Below are positions 41,084 to 51,047 of a DNA stretch of 64,000 bases, in pieces. This DNA comes from Burkholderia humptydooensis (GTDB taxonomy: Bacteria; Pseudomonadota; Gammaproteobacteria; Burkholderiales; Burkholderiaceae). Location: positions 3,100,001 to 3,164,000 of the forward strand of contig NZ_CP013380.1 of NCBI RefSeq assembly GCF_001513745.1, written 5' to 3'. The notes under the pieces are model-generated. The model was not told the DNA's origin. It saw only the letters and a program-made list of their open reading frames with translations, and searched no databases. Position numbers and translations under genes: made by a program. Every line of letters begins with the position of its first letter. Positions within the stretch are counted from its first letter, which is position 1.

Positions 41084-41773
41084 ATGTTTCTTCAAGGCTA
41101 CGGCCCGCTGATATTCTCCGGCACCTGGCAGACCGTCAAGCTCTCGGTGCTGTCGCTCGCGCTGTCGTTCCTGCTCGGCCTCGTCGGCGCGGCGGCGAAG
41201 CTGTCGAGGAACCGCGTCTCGAACGGGATCGGCACGCTCTACACGACGCTCATCCGCGGCGTGCCGGACCTCGTGCTGATGCTGCTCCTCTTCTACAGCC
41301 TGCAGATCTGGCTCAACCAGCTCACCGACGTGATGAACTGGGATCAGATCGACATCGATCCGTTCGCGGCCGGCGTGCTCGTGCTCGGCTTCATCTACGG
41401 CGCGTACTTCACCGAGACGTTCCGCGGCGCGTTCCTGTCGGTGCCGCGCGGCCAGCTCGAGGCGGGCAGCGCATACGGGATGACGAACTGGCAGGTGTTC
41501 GCGCGGATCATGTTCCCGCAGATGATGCGCTTCGCGCTGCCCGGCATCGGCAACAACTGGCAGGTGCTCGTGAAATCGACGGCGCTCGTGTCGATCATCG
41601 GTCTCGCCGACGTCGTGAAGGCGTCGCAGGACGCGGGCAAGGGCACGCTGCGGTTCTTCTTCTTCACGCTGCTCGCGGGCGCGATCTATCTCGCGATCAC
41701 GACGATCTCGAACTTCGTGCTGATGTGGCTCGAGAAGCGTTATTCGACGGGCGTACGCAAGGCTGACCTATGA
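41084..41773 (+). CDS. hisQ: amino-acid ABC transporter permease, HisQ type
   Basis: A 229-aa membrane protein with five to six hydrophobic segments, starting MFLQGYGPLIFSGTWQTVKL. The EAA loop reads QLEAGSAYGMTNWQVFARIMFPQM, and GNNWQVLVKSTALVSIIGLADVV is typical of polar amino-acid permeases. It starts 210 bases after the binding protein. The stop overlaps the HisM start in an ATGA. Confidence 0.92.
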   Translation: MFLQGYGPLIFSGTWQTVKLSVLSLALSFLLGLVGAAAKLSRNRVSNGIGTLYTTLIRGVPDLVLMLLLFYSLQIWLNQLTDVMNWDQIDIDPFAAGVLVLGFIYGAYFTETFRGAFLSVPRGQLEAGSAYGMTNWQVFARIMFPQMMRFALPGIGNNWQVLVKSTALVSIIGLADVVKASQDAGKGTLRFFFFTLLAGAIYLAITTISNFVLMWLEKRYSTGVRKADL

Positions 41774-42483
41774 TCGAGCTGATCCAAGAATACTGGCGCA
41801 ACTACCTGTATACGGACGGGTATCGCTTCACCGGCCTCGCGATCACGATGTGGCTGCTCGTCGTGTCGATCGGGATCGGCTTCTGCCTGTCGGTGCCGCT
41901 CGCGGTCGCGCGCGTGTCGAAGAGGAAGTGGCTCGCGGGCGCCGTCTGGCTCTACACGTACGTGTTCCGCGGCACGCCGCTCTACGTGCAGCTTCTCCTC
42001 TGCTACACGGGCCTCTACAGCCTGCAGGCCGTGCGCGGCACGCCGATGCTCGACGCGTTCTTCCGCGACGGGATGAACTGCACGCTGCTCGCGTTCACGC
42101 TGAACACCTGCGCGTACACGACCGAAATCTTCGCGGGCGCGATCAAGTCGACGTCGTACGGCGAGATCGAGGCGGCCCGCGCCTACGGGATGTCGACCTT
42201 CACGCTGTATCGCCGGATCGTGCTGCCGTCGGCGCTGCGCCGCGCGCTGCCGCTCTACAGCAACGAAGTGATCCTGATGCTGCACGCGACGACGGTCGCG
42301 TTCACGGCGACCGTGCCCGATATCCTGAAGATCGCGCGCGACGTCAATTCGGCGACCTACATGTCGTTCCATGCATTCGGCATCGCCGCCCTCCTCTACC
42401 TCGCGATCTCGTTCACGCTCGTGTGGCTGTTCCGCCGCGCCGAGCGCCGCTGGCTCGCGTATCTGCGCCCGCAAGGCAAATGA
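41770..42483 (+). CDS. hisM: amino-acid ABC transporter permease, HisM type
   Basis: A 237-aa permease starting [20 protein letters not shown]. The EAA loop is [30 protein letters not shown], and [20 protein letters not shown] matches the HisM family. It pairs with HisQ to form the heterodimeric channel. Overlaps HisQ by four bases; the ATPase gene follows 13 bases later. Confidence 0.92.
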   Translation: MIELIQEYWRNYLYTDGYRFTGLAITMWLLVVSIGIGFCLSVPLAVARVSKRKWLAGAVWLYTYVFRGTPLYVQLLLCYTGLYSLQAVRGTPMLDAFFRDGMNCTLLAFTLNTCAYTTEIFAGAIKSTSYGEIEAARAYGMSTFTLYRRIVLPSALRRALPLYSNEVILMLHATTVAFTATVPDILKIARDVNSATYMSFHAFGIAALLYLAISFTLVWLFRRAERRWLAYLRPQGK

Positions 42484-42496
42484 GTTTCGCCCGGAC

Positions 42497-43285
42497 ATGC
42501 CTCAGATGAACACCCAGATGCACAAGCTCTTCGTCGACGATCTCCACAAGCGCTACGACAACAACGAAGTTTTGAAGGGCGTCTCGCTGCGCGCAAACGC
42601 GGGCGACGTGATCAGCGTGATCGGCTCGTCCGGCTCGGGCAAGAGCACGATGCTACGCTGCATCAACTTCCTCGAGCAGCCCAACGCGGGCCGCATCTTC
42701 GTCGACGGCGAGGAAGTGCGCACCGCGCAGGACAAGACGGGCGCGCTCAAGGCCGCCGATTCGAAGCAGCTCCAGCGCGTGCGCACGAAGCTCGCGATGG
42801 TGTTCCAGCACTTCAATCTGTGGTCGCACATGAACGTGCTGGAGAACGTGATGGAAGCGCCCGTGCACGTGCTGGGGATTTCGAGGCGCGAGGCGGAGGG
42901 GCGCGCGCGCGAATATCTGGAGAAGGTCGGTCTCGCGCCGCGGGTGGAGAAGCAGTATCCGTCGCATTTGTCGGGCGGCCAGCAGCAGCGCGTCGCGATT
43001 GCGCGTGCGCTGGCGATGCACCCGGACGTGATGCTGTTCGACGAGCCGACGTCGGCGCTCGATCCGGAGCTGGTCGGCGAAGTGCTGAAGGTGATGCAGA
43101 AGCTCGCGGAGGAAGGGCGGACGATGATCGTCGTCACGCACGAGATGGGCTTTGCGCGCAACGTGTCGAATCACGTGATGTTCCTGCACCAGGGTCGCGT
43201 CGAGGAGGAAGGCGCGCCTGCCGAGGTGTTCGGCGGCACGAAGAGCGAGCGCCTGAAGCAGTTCCTGTCGGGCAGCCTCAAGTAA
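42497..43285 (+). CDS. hisP: amino-acid ABC transporter ATP-binding protein, HisP type
   Basis: A 262-aa ATPase from ATG 42497 ([20 protein letters not shown]); ATG 42506 is an alternative start. Walker [10 protein letters not shown] at 43-51, Q-loop [11 protein letters not shown], signature [16 protein letters not shown], Walker [16 protein letters not shown]-loop [11 protein letters not shown]. It completes the importer encoded from 40097. Nothing unusual in length or composition. Confidence 0.95.
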   Translation: MPQMNTQMHKLFVDDLHKRYDNNEVLKGVSLRANAGDVISVIGSSGSGKSTMLRCINFLEQPNAGRIFVDGEEVRTAQDKTGALKAADSKQLQRVRTKLAMVFQHFNLWSHMNVLENVMEAPVHVLGISRREAEGRAREYLEKVGLAPRVEKQYPSHLSGGQQQRVAIARALAMHPDVMLFDEPTSALDPELVGEVLKVMQKLAEEGRTMIVVTHEMGFARNVSNHVMFLHQGRVEEEGAPAEVFGGTKSERLKQFLSGSLK

Positions 43286-43974
43286 GCCATCGGGCGCCGG
43301 TGCGGGCGCCGTCGCATCGTCGAACCACGTTCGCGGGCGAGCTTCGCTCGCGAGCCGGTAGCGTACCCATTGCGCTCCACGTCCGCGCCGATCGCCTCAT
43401 GGAAACGAATCGCGGGCTCGTTCCAGTCGAGCACACTCCATTCGAAGCGCCCGCAGCGAAGCGGCACGCGCGTGCGCCCCCCCTGCCGCCGTTTTCATTA
43501 CGGATTCCTGACACAACCGACGCAAACGCGTTTACCCGCACGATTTCCCAGCGTCAATAGTGGCAATCCTTGATCCACCTCGCCCGATTCCGTGCGTGCC
43601 TTGCCCATCAAGGCATCCGACCGTTTCTGCGAAGGCCGTCCGGCACGGCTTCGCGCATATTTATGGCAATTTGGCGACACGTGCTAGTCAAACAACGATT
43701 TTCGTCGCCACAAAAGTGTATTTTTGCTAAATTAGTAACCAAAGTAGCAAAACGAAAGTCATGAAATGTAGTTTTACTTCATGACGGCAGGAGACCCCGG
43801 CAAGCCGTCACCGGCCACACGGGCCCGCAAAACGGTACTCCCGTCCGCTCGCTCACGTGCTTCGCCGAACCGGCTGCACGCGGTCTCTCTGGTTATCCCA
43901 ATTTTGTCCGGCACACGAAGCCGGACATCTTGCGCAGTTCTGGGTTGACTTTTTGACAGGGTATGGAGGAGATG
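43286..43974. promoter_or_regulatory. long intergenic region upstream of the porin
   Basis: About 690 bases with no supported gene. The first part is GC-rich with a CGAGC/GCTCG stem near 43338-43350. From about 43660 it turns AT-rich (CAAACAACGATTTTCG, then GTGTATTTTTGCTAAATT) and should hold the porin promoter. A perfect 8-bp inverted repeat GTCATGAA/TTCATGAC lies at 43758-43785. The rest of the 5' leader to 43974 may be a long untranslated region, as is common for porin mRNAs targeted by small RNAs. Confidence 0.5.
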
Positions 43975-45063
43975 ATGAAGAAAGTTATGCTCGCGGCGGT
44001 ACTGGCGACTGCCGGAGTGGCGGCTCACGCTCAAAGCAGCGTGACGCTGTACGGCCGTCTGGACGCCGGCATCGAATACATGAACGGCCTGCCGAGCGCG
44101 AACGGCGGCAGCACGAGCCGCTGGCGCGCGGAAAGCGGCAACTGGGGCACGAGTCTCTGGGGCTTGAAGGGCTCCGAGGACATCGGCGGCGGCAACAAGA
44201 TCGTGTTCCAGTTGGAAGGCAGCTTCGACACGATGAACGGCAACGGCCCGGGCGCCGGCAGCATCTGGAATCGCTGGGCGACGGTCGGCATCTCCAACGA
44301 CACGTACGGTACCCTGCTGCTCGGCCGCGAGCTCGCGATCGCGAACGGCGTGTGGGACTTCGATCCGTTCGGCCAGTCGTCGTGGTCGACGGCCTCGCTC
44401 GTGCGCGGCCGCAACTGGAACAAGACCAGCAACAACATTTCGTATCAATCGCCGAAGCTTTACGGCTTCGACGTCTACGGCCAGTACGCGCTGTCGAACG
44501 CGACGAACTGGAACGGCAACGGCTCGACGAGCCAGGGCCGCAGCGCGGGCCTGCAGCTCACCTACACGACGTCGCTCTTCCAGGTCCGCGGCCTCTATGA
44601 CGAAGCGCGCGATCCGGCGAACGGCAAGCTCGACGACGTGTTCAACTACTCGCGCGAATATTTCGCCGGCGTGAACGTGTTCCTCGGCCAGTTCAAGATT
44701 CAGGCGGCATATCAGACGTCGCACGCCGACAGCGCGCCCGTCGTGAACAGCGGCATCACGTCGACGCAGCAAGTCTGGGGCGGCGTGACGTGGCAGGCAA
44801 CGCCCGCCGCCGCGCTGATCGCGGCCGCCTATCACGTGAACGCGAACCACGGCGGCGGCAACGCGAACATCTTCACGGTCGGCGGCACGTACAACCTGTC
44901 GAAGCGCACGCTGCTCGACATGCAGGTCGCGACGGTTCGCAACAGCAAGACCGCGAACTTCGGCCTGAACGCGAACCCGGCCGGCACCGACATCTCGACC
45001 GGCAATCCGAAGTTCGGCGGCAGCCAGACGGGCGTGTACGCCGGCATCCAGCACCTGTTCTGA
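43975..45063 (+). CDS. general outer-membrane porin (OmpC-like)
   Basis: A beta-barrel porin of about 362 aa with signal peptide MKKVMLAAVLATAGVAAHA. The mature protein begins QSSVTLYGRLDAGIEYMNGL and continues with SLWGLKGSEDIGGGNKIVFQ and LGRELAIANG, the usual Gram-negative trimeric porin pattern, ending with the barrel motif YAGIQHLF (terminal Phe). ATG 43975 is preferred over 43963/43972 because GGAGGA at 43965-43970 is then correctly spaced. A rho-independent terminator follows at 45125. Such porins pass small hydrophilic solutes. Confidence 0.92.
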   Translation: MKKVMLAAVLATAGVAAHAQSSVTLYGRLDAGIEYMNGLPSANGGSTSRWRAESGNWGTSLWGLKGSEDIGGGNKIVFQLEGSFDTMNGNGPGAGSIWNRWATVGISNDTYGTLLLGRELAIANGVWDFDPFGQSSWSTASLVRGRNWNKTSNNISYQSPKLYGFDVYGQYALSNATNWNGNGSTSQGRSAGLQLTYTTSLFQVRGLYDEARDPANGKLDDVFNYSREYFAGVNVFLGQFKIQAAYQTSHADSAPVVNSGITSTQQVWGGVTWQATPAAALIAAAYHVNANHGGGNANIFTVGGTYNLSKRTLLDMQVATVRNSKTANFGLNANPAGTDISTGNPKFGGSQTGVYAGIQHLF

Positions 45064-45124
45064 TCACTCACGCCTGATCATTTGAACCGATAGTCTTTTC
45101 ACGCTGCTGCGAGAGGCGCGTACC

Positions 45125-45158
45125 GGTGCGATACCCCTGGGTGTCGCACCGTTTTTTT
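45125..45158 (+). terminator. rho-independent terminator of the porin gene
   Basis: GGTGCGATACCC pairs with GGGTGTCGCACC around a short loop, followed directly by G and seven T. It lies 62 bases after the porin stop and 18 bases before the convergent glnB 3' end. Confidence 0.85.
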
Positions 45159-45175
45159 ATTCTTCGCGGCCTGCC

Positions 45176-45547
<372 letters not shown>

Positions 45548-45574
45548 TCAGCCGATTCTACGCCGCGCGCCGCG

Positions 45575-47284
45575 TCAGTCGATGCTCTCGGTGAAGCGCG
45601 ACGTGATCGGATAGCGCCAGTCGCGCCCGAACGCGCGGTGCGTGACGCGAATGCCGACGGGCGCCTGCCGGCGCTTGTACTCGTTGATCTTGATGAGCCG
45701 CGTGACGCGTTTCACGTCCGCCTCCGAATAGCCCGCCGCGACGATCTCCGAAAGCGGCCGGTCCTCCTCCATGTACATCCGCATGATCGCGTCGAGCACG
45801 TCGTACGGGGGCAGGCTGTCCTGGTCGGTCTGGTTCTCGCGCAGCTCGGCCGACGGCGCGCGCGTGAGGATCCGCTCGGGAATGATGCCGAGCGCGCCAT
45901 ATTCGGCCGCCGCGTTGCGGTAATGGCAGAGCCGGTAGACGAGCGTCTTCGCGATGTCCTTGATCACCGCGAAGCCGCCCGCCATGTCGCCGTACAGCGT
46001 GCAATAGCCGACCGCCATCTCGCTCTTGTTGCCCGTCGTCAGCACAATCGAGCCGAACTTGTTCGACAGCGCCATCAGCAGCGTGCCGCGGATGCGCGCC
46101 TGGATGTTCTCCTCGGTCGCGTCTTCCGCGCGGCCCGCGAATTCGCCCGCGAGCGACGCGCGGAACGCGTCGAACATCGGCGCGATCGCGATCTCGTCGT
46201 AGCGCACGCCGACGCGCGCCGCCATGTCGGCCGCGTCGGTCGTCGAGATGTCGGCCGTGTAGCGCGACGGCATCATCACCGCGCGCACGCGCTCCGCGCC
46301 GAGCGCGTCGACGGCGACCGCGAGCACGAGCGCCGAATCGACGCCGCCCGACAGCCCGATGATCGCGCCCGGGAAGCCGTTCTTGCCGATGTAGTCGCGC
46401 ACGCCGAGCACGAGCGCGCGATACACCTGCGCCTCGACGGACAGCGCCGGCGCGATAGCGGCGGGCAGCGGGTGCGCGCCGTCGAACTCGACGATCGCGT
46501 TGCCTTCCTCGAACTGCGGCATCTTCGCGACGAGCTCGCCCGCGCCGTCGAGCACGAACGAGCCGCCGTCGAACACGAGCTCGTCCTGGCCGCCGACGAG
46601 GTTCACGTAGACCATCGGCAGGCCCGTTTCGCGAATCCGCGCGCGCAGGATATCGATGCGCACCGTGTCCTTGTTCATGTGATACGGCGAGCCGTTCGGC
46701 ACGATCAGCACCTGCGCGCCCGCCGCCTTCGCGAGTTGCGCGGCCGACGCGTGCCACACGTCCTCGCAAATCACGACGCCGAACGTCACGCCGTTCAATT
46801 CGAACACGTACGGCGCGGCGTCGGTCGCGAAATAGCGCTTCTCGTCGAACACCTCGGTGTTCGGCAAGTCCTGCTTCCGGTACGTGCCGGCCACCTCGCC
46901 GCCCACGATCAGCGACGCCGCGTTGTAGGTGTCGGCGGGCGCGGCGCCGCGCTCGATCGGGCGGTTTGCATTACCATCGGCGCTTGGCGCGCCTGGTGCT
47001 CCTGCGTCGCCCGCGCGCAGCGGATGGCCGACGAGCACCGCGAGCCCGGCGAGCGGCTTCAGTTGCGCGGCGAGCTCGGCGAGCGCCGCGTCGGACGCCG
47101 CGTAGAACGCGGGGCGCAGCAGCAGATCCTCGGGCGGGTAGCCTGACAGCGCGAGCTCCGGCGCGATCAGGAGCTGCGCGCCGGCATCGTGCGCGGCTTG
47201 CGCGGCGGCGACGATCTTGGCGGCGTTGCCGGCGAAATCGCCGACGGTGACGTTGAGTTGGGCGAGTGCGATACGGGTCTTCAT
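45575..47284 (-). CDS. nadE: glutamine-dependent NAD+ synthetase
   Basis: A 569-aa enzyme starting MKTRIALAQLNVTVGDFAGN at ATG 47284. An N-terminal nitrilase-type amidotransferase has E43 (LIAPELALSGYPPEDL), the Lys region TYRKQDLPNTEVFDEKRY and the Cys region FGVVICEDVWHA. A C-terminal ammonia-dependent synthetase follows with P-loop IIGLSGGVDSALVLAVAVDA and later TTGNKSEMAVGYCTLYGDMA. It makes NAD+ from nicotinate adenine dinucleotide, glutamine and ATP. Start upstream of this Met (to 47341) lacks a ribosome-binding site. Confidence 0.95.
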   Translation of the reverse strand: MKTRIALAQLNVTVGDFAGNAAKIVAAAQAAHDAGAQLLIAPELALSGYPPEDLLLRPAFYAASDAALAELAAQLKPLAGLAVLVGHPLRAGDAGAPGAPSADGNANRPIERGAAPADTYNAASLIVGGEVAGTYRKQDLPNTEVFDEKRYFATDAAPYVFELNGVTFGVVICEDVWHASAAQLAKAAGAQVLIVPNGSPYHMNKDTVRIDILRARIRETGLPMVYVNLVGGQDELVFDGGSFVLDGAGELVAKMPQFEEGNAIVEFDGAHPLPAAIAPALSVEAQVYRALVLGVRDYIGKNGFPGAIIGLSGGVDSALVLAVAVDALGAERVRAVMMPSRYTADISTTDAADMAARVGVRYDEIAIAPMFDAFRASLAGEFAGRAEDATEENIQARIRGTLLMALSNKFGSIVLTTGNKSEMAVGYCTLYGDMAGGFAVIKDIAKTLVYRLCHYRNAAAEYGALGIIPERILTRAPSAELRENQTDQDSLPPYDVLDAIMRMYMEEDRPLSEIVAAGYSEADVKRVTRLIKINEYKRRQAPVGIRVTHRAFGRDWRYPITSRFTESID

Positions 47285-47441
47285 CACGGGATCAGCGCGG
47301 CCTCCTCGGGCCGTGGCGCGAACGGCTTGGATCAAACGCACGGCCGGGGCGGCGCGGCAACACGCGCGACCGGCCCGCCGTGCAAACGGGTACGAACGAA
47401 ACGGATTCGAATCGTTGAAACACGAACGTTACGATTATCGC

Positions 47442-48593
47442 ATGGGCATCCTCACGTCTGCCCTCGACGCAAGCGCCGCCGAGTGGGACGCGCTCGTCGC
47501 GCGCGCGCCGCGCCCGACGCCCTTCCTGAAGCACGCGTTCCTGAGCGCGCTGCACCGCGCGGGCTGCGCGGTCGACGACACCGGCTGGGCGCCGCGCTTC
47601 GTCACGCTCGCGGACGGCGCGACGGGCGCGCTCGTCGCGGCCGCGCCCGTCTATGCGAAGCGCCATTCGTATGGCGAATACGTGTTCGACTGGGCGTGGG
47701 CCGACGCGTACCAGCGCAACGGGCTGCCGTACTACCCGAAGCTGCTGTGCGCGGTGCCGTTCACGCCCGTGCAGGGCAGCCGCCTGCTCGCCGTCGACGA
47801 CGACGCGCGCCGCCAGCTCGCCGCCACGCTCGTCGCGCTCGCCGAGCAGAGCGACGTGTCGTCGCTGCACGTGCTGTTTCCGACCGGCGACGAGGCGCGC
47901 ACGCTCGCCGACATGGGGATGATGCTGCGCGAAGGCGTGCAGTTCCACTGGCTGAACGACGGCTATCGCGACTTCGACGCGTTCCTCGGCACGCTCGAGC
48001 AGAAGAAGCGCAAGAACATCCGCGCGGAGCGCCGCAAGGTCGCGGACGCGGGCGTCACGTTGCGCCGCGTGCGCGGCGAGGACGCGACCGACGCCGACTG
48101 GCGCTTCTTCGCGCGCTGCTACCGGCAGACGTACCGCGAGCACTTTTCGAGCCCGTATCTGAATCTCGAATTCTTCCGCGAGATCGGCGCGACGATGCCG
48201 GAGAACCTGCTGCTCGTGATCGCCGAGCGCGAAGGACGGCCGATCGCGAGCGCGCTCGCCGTCTACCAGCGCGGCGCGTCGGGGGGCGGCGTGCTGTACG
48301 GCCGCTACTGGGGCGCGCTCGAACACGTGCCCTGCCTGCATTTCGAGACCGCGTACTACCAGTTGCTCGAATTCTGCATCGACGAGCGGCTCGACGCATT
48401 CGAAGGCGGCGCGCAGGGCGAGCACAAGCTCGCGCGCGGCTTCATGCCGACCGTCACGCACTCCGCGCACTGGCTCGCGCATCCGGCGTTCGCCGATGCG
48501 GTCGGGCGCTTCCTCGCGCAGGAGACGAACCAGATTCACGCGTATGTCGACGAACTGCACGAGCACAATCCGTTCAGGGACGGCGGGCGCTGA
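47442..48593 (+). CDS. DUF482/FemAB-like acyltransferase
   Basis: A 383-aa cytoplasmic protein starting MGILTSALDASAAEWDALVA. YFEYVFDWAWADAYQRNGLP-type core (EYVFDWAWADAY), then LEQKKRKNIRAERRKVADAG and FEGGAQGEHKLARGFMPTVT are the hallmarks of the DUF482/peptidogalycan-biosynthesis GNAT group. Members may acylate a peptide or tRNA-linked substrate; the substrate is unknown. It diverges from nadE, 157 bases apart. Length normal for the family. Confidence 0.85.
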   Translation: MGILTSALDASAAEWDALVARAPRPTPFLKHAFLSALHRAGCAVDDTGWAPRFVTLADGATGALVAAAPVYAKRHSYGEYVFDWAWADAYQRNGLPYYPKLLCAVPFTPVQGSRLLAVDDDARRQLAATLVALAEQSDVSSLHVLFPTGDEARTLADMGMMLREGVQFHWLNDGYRDFDAFLGTLEQKKRKNIRAERRKVADAGVTLRRVRGEDATDADWRFFARCYRQTYREHFSSPYLNLEFFREIGATMPENLLLVIAEREGRPIASALAVYQRGASGGGVLYGRYWGALEHVPCLHFETAYYQLLEFCIDERLDAFEGGAQGEHKLARGFMPTVTHSAHWLAHPAFADAVGRFLAQETNQIHAYVDELHEHNPFRDGGR

Positions 48594-48662
48594 CCCAACC
48601 CGCCGACCAAGCCTTGACGCCCCGGCGCCGAACCCGCGATCGGGCGCGGCGGCAGGACCAGA

Positions 48663-50903
48663 CTACAGACGCGCGCCGCTCAACGACACCGGCTGCGACA
48701 GCGCATTCGGATCGCGCGACGACGCGGCGACGCTCAGCCGATAGCTGCCCGCGTTCAAGCGCCACGCGTGCGCGCCCGCATCCCAGGTCGCGAAGCGTTT
48801 CGCCGGAATCGTGACGGCGACGCGCTGCGCCTGCCCCGGCTGCAGCGCGACCTTCGCCCAGCCGACGAGCCGCTGCGGCGGCTCGCCGAGCCCGGCGGGC
48901 AGCGCCGCATAGACTTGCGCGGCCTCGGCACCCGCGCGCGCGCCGGTGTTCGTCACCGTAAAGCCAACCGTCACGTTGCCGGACGCGTCCGCCTGCGCGC
49001 TCATCCCCGAGTAGGCGAACGTCGTGTACGACAGCCCGAAGCCGAACGGAAAGAGCGGCTGAACGTGCTTCGCGTCATACCAGCGATAGCCGATCATCAG
49101 CCCTTCGCCGTACACGGTGCGCGGGCTCGCCGGATCGATCGCGGGCTGCGGCAGATCCGCCTCCTTCTGCGGGAACGTGACCGGCAGCTTGCCGGACGGG
49201 TTCGCGTCGCCGAACAGCAGATCCGCGATCGCCTCGCCGCCCTTCACGCCCGGATACCACGCCTCCAGCACGCCGTGCACGTTCGCGAGCCACGGCATCA
49301 GTACCGGGCTGCCGCTCTCGATCACGACGACCACCCGCTTCGCCTTCGCCGCGACCGCCGCGATCAGCGCGTTCTGGTCGTATTGCTGGTTGTACGGATC
49401 GGCCGCGGCGTCGGGCAGCGACAGGCTCGGCAGATCGAGCCCCTCGGTCTGCCATTGCGTCGCGAACACGATCGCGACGTCGGCCTGCGCGGCCGCGTTG
49501 GCCGCCGCGTTCGCATCGGCGCCGTCAAGGTAGCTGACCGCCGCGTGCGGCGCCTTCGCGCGGATCGCCGCGAGCGGCGCCGATTTGTACCAGGTCGCGC
49601 AGCCGCCGAACAGCATGTCCGCCGGCTGCCGGCAGCGCGTCACCGCATTGCCGTCGATCGCGGGCGCGGCGCCCGAGCCGCCGCCCGACAGCACCCCCGC
49701 GTCCGCGTGGCCGCCGATCACGACGACCGACGCGAGCGATGCGGCCGCGAGCGGCAGCACCGGCCGCGCATCGCCCGCCGCGGCCGCGTTCTTCAGCAGC
49801 ACTGCGGACTGCCGCGCGATCGCGAGCGCGTCGGCGTTGCCGGCCGCTTCGTCGATCGCGCCGCCCGGCTTCGGCGGATCGTCCATCACGCCGATCCGGA
49901 TCAGCGTGCGCAGCTTGCGCCGCACCATGTCGTCGAGCCGCGCGACGGACACCGTGCCCGCGTCGAGCGCCGCACGCAGCTTCGCATTGAAGTACGAGCC
50001 GAGCGGCGCGTCGTTGTCGTCGGCCGCGCCGGGCTCCTCTTCGTCGAGCCCCGCCAGCACGGAGGCGACTGTCGAGTGCGCAGCGCCCCAGTCGGACTGC
50101 ACGACGCCCTTGAAGCCCCATTCGTTCTTCAGCACGGTCGTCAGCAGATACGGGTTCTCGCACGCGGCAATGCCGTTGACCTTGTTGTACGAGCACATCA
50201 CATTGCCAGGCCGGCCGTCGAGAATGCCGATCTCGAACGCGAGCAGCTCGGTCTCGCGCATCGTCCGCTCGTCGACGACCGAATCGTCGGTCGTGCGGTT
50301 CGTTTCCTGATCGTTGAACGCGAAGTGCTTGATCGTCGCGATCACCTTCTGCGATTGCGTGCCGTCCGTGCGCGCGGCGCTCATCACGCCCGCGAGCACC
50401 GGGTCCTCGCCCATGTATTCGAACGTGCGGCCGTTGCGCGGCTCGCGCGCGAGGTTGATCCCGCCGCCGAGCCCTTGCGCGAAGCCGAGCGCGCGCAGCT
50501 CGGCCGCGATGCGCACGCCGTACGCGCGCGCGAGCGCCGGGTCCCAGCTCGCCGCGAGCGCGACGCTCGCGGGCAGCGCGGTGATCCGCGCGTTCTTCAC
50601 GTTGACGCCGCCCGCCGAATCCGCGCTGTTGACGGCCGGGATGCCGAGCCGCGAAACGCCGGGAATGTAGCTCGCGCCGTTCAGCGCATCGGCGGGAAAC
50701 GGCCCGCCGATGTCGAAGGCCGGCATGCCCGTGCCGTGCACGAGCCGGATCTTCTCGTCGGTCGTCAGTTGCGCGACGAGCGCGGACGCCCGCGCGTCAG
50801 CGGCCGCCTCCGGATCGGCGGGGCGATTCACGTCGTCGCCGCCGCACGAAGCGAGCAGCACCGACAGCGCGATCGTCGACAGCCCAAACAGCGATTTTTC
50901 CAT
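48663..50903 (-). CDS. GH3 beta-glucosidase-like lipoprotein
   Basis: A 746-aa glycoside hydrolase family 3 enzyme from ATG 50903. The signal peptide MEKSLFGLSTIALSVLLASC has a lipobox at LLASC, so it is lipid-anchored. N-terminal catalytic domain: GLGGGINLAREPRNGRTFEY, then IKHFAFNDQE and GVVQSDWGA with Asp as the probable nucleophile. The middle GH3_C domain (VVVIESGSPVLMPWLANVHG) and a fibronectin-III-like C-terminal domain (VTNTGARAGAEAAQVY) follow. It hydrolyses glucosidic linkages in the periplasm or outside; the natural substrate is unknown. Divergent from an AraC-type gene. Confidence 0.9.
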   Translation of the reverse strand: MEKSLFGLSTIALSVLLASCGGDDVNRPADPEAAADARASALVAQLTTDEKIRLVHGTGMPAFDIGGPFPADALNGASYIPGVSRLGIPAVNSADSAGGVNVKNARITALPASVALAASWDPALARAYGVRIAAELRALGFAQGLGGGINLAREPRNGRTFEYMGEDPVLAGVMSAARTDGTQSQKVIATIKHFAFNDQETNRTTDDSVVDERTMRETELLAFEIGILDGRPGNVMCSYNKVNGIAACENPYLLTTVLKNEWGFKGVVQSDWGAAHSTVASVLAGLDEEEPGAADDNDAPLGSYFNAKLRAALDAGTVSVARLDDMVRRKLRTLIRIGVMDDPPKPGGAIDEAAGNADALAIARQSAVLLKNAAAAGDARPVLPLAAASLASVVVIGGHADAGVLSGGGSGAAPAIDGNAVTRCRQPADMLFGGCATWYKSAPLAAIRAKAPHAAVSYLDGADANAAANAAAQADVAIVFATQWQTEGLDLPSLSLPDAAADPYNQQYDQNALIAAVAAKAKRVVVVIESGSPVLMPWLANVHGVLEAWYPGVKGGEAIADLLFGDANPSGKLPVTFPQKEADLPQPAIDPASPRTVYGEGLMIGYRWYDAKHVQPLFPFGFGLSYTTFAYSGMSAQADASGNVTVGFTVTNTGARAGAEAAQVYAALPAGLGEPPQRLVGWAKVALQPGQAQRVAVTIPAKRFATWDAGAHAWRLNAGSYRLSVAASSRDPNALSQPVSLSGARL

Positions 50904-51047
50904 TGCTCCTCCAAGGGGGTTTCTGTTGTACTTACCAGCGCTCGACAGTCTATGAAGCCGCCGGCAGCGCGGTTTGACCGCAAGGAGCAGCGCTTGACCC
51001 ATCGAGGCGGGGACAAACCCGATGGTCGCGACGACATGGAGAGAGAC

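Noticed and set aside
48768..51047. Long plus-strand frame over the GH3 gene
   Set aside because: Antisense to a complete GH3 gene; only the part after 51048 (the AraC regulator, in the same frame) has real motifs.
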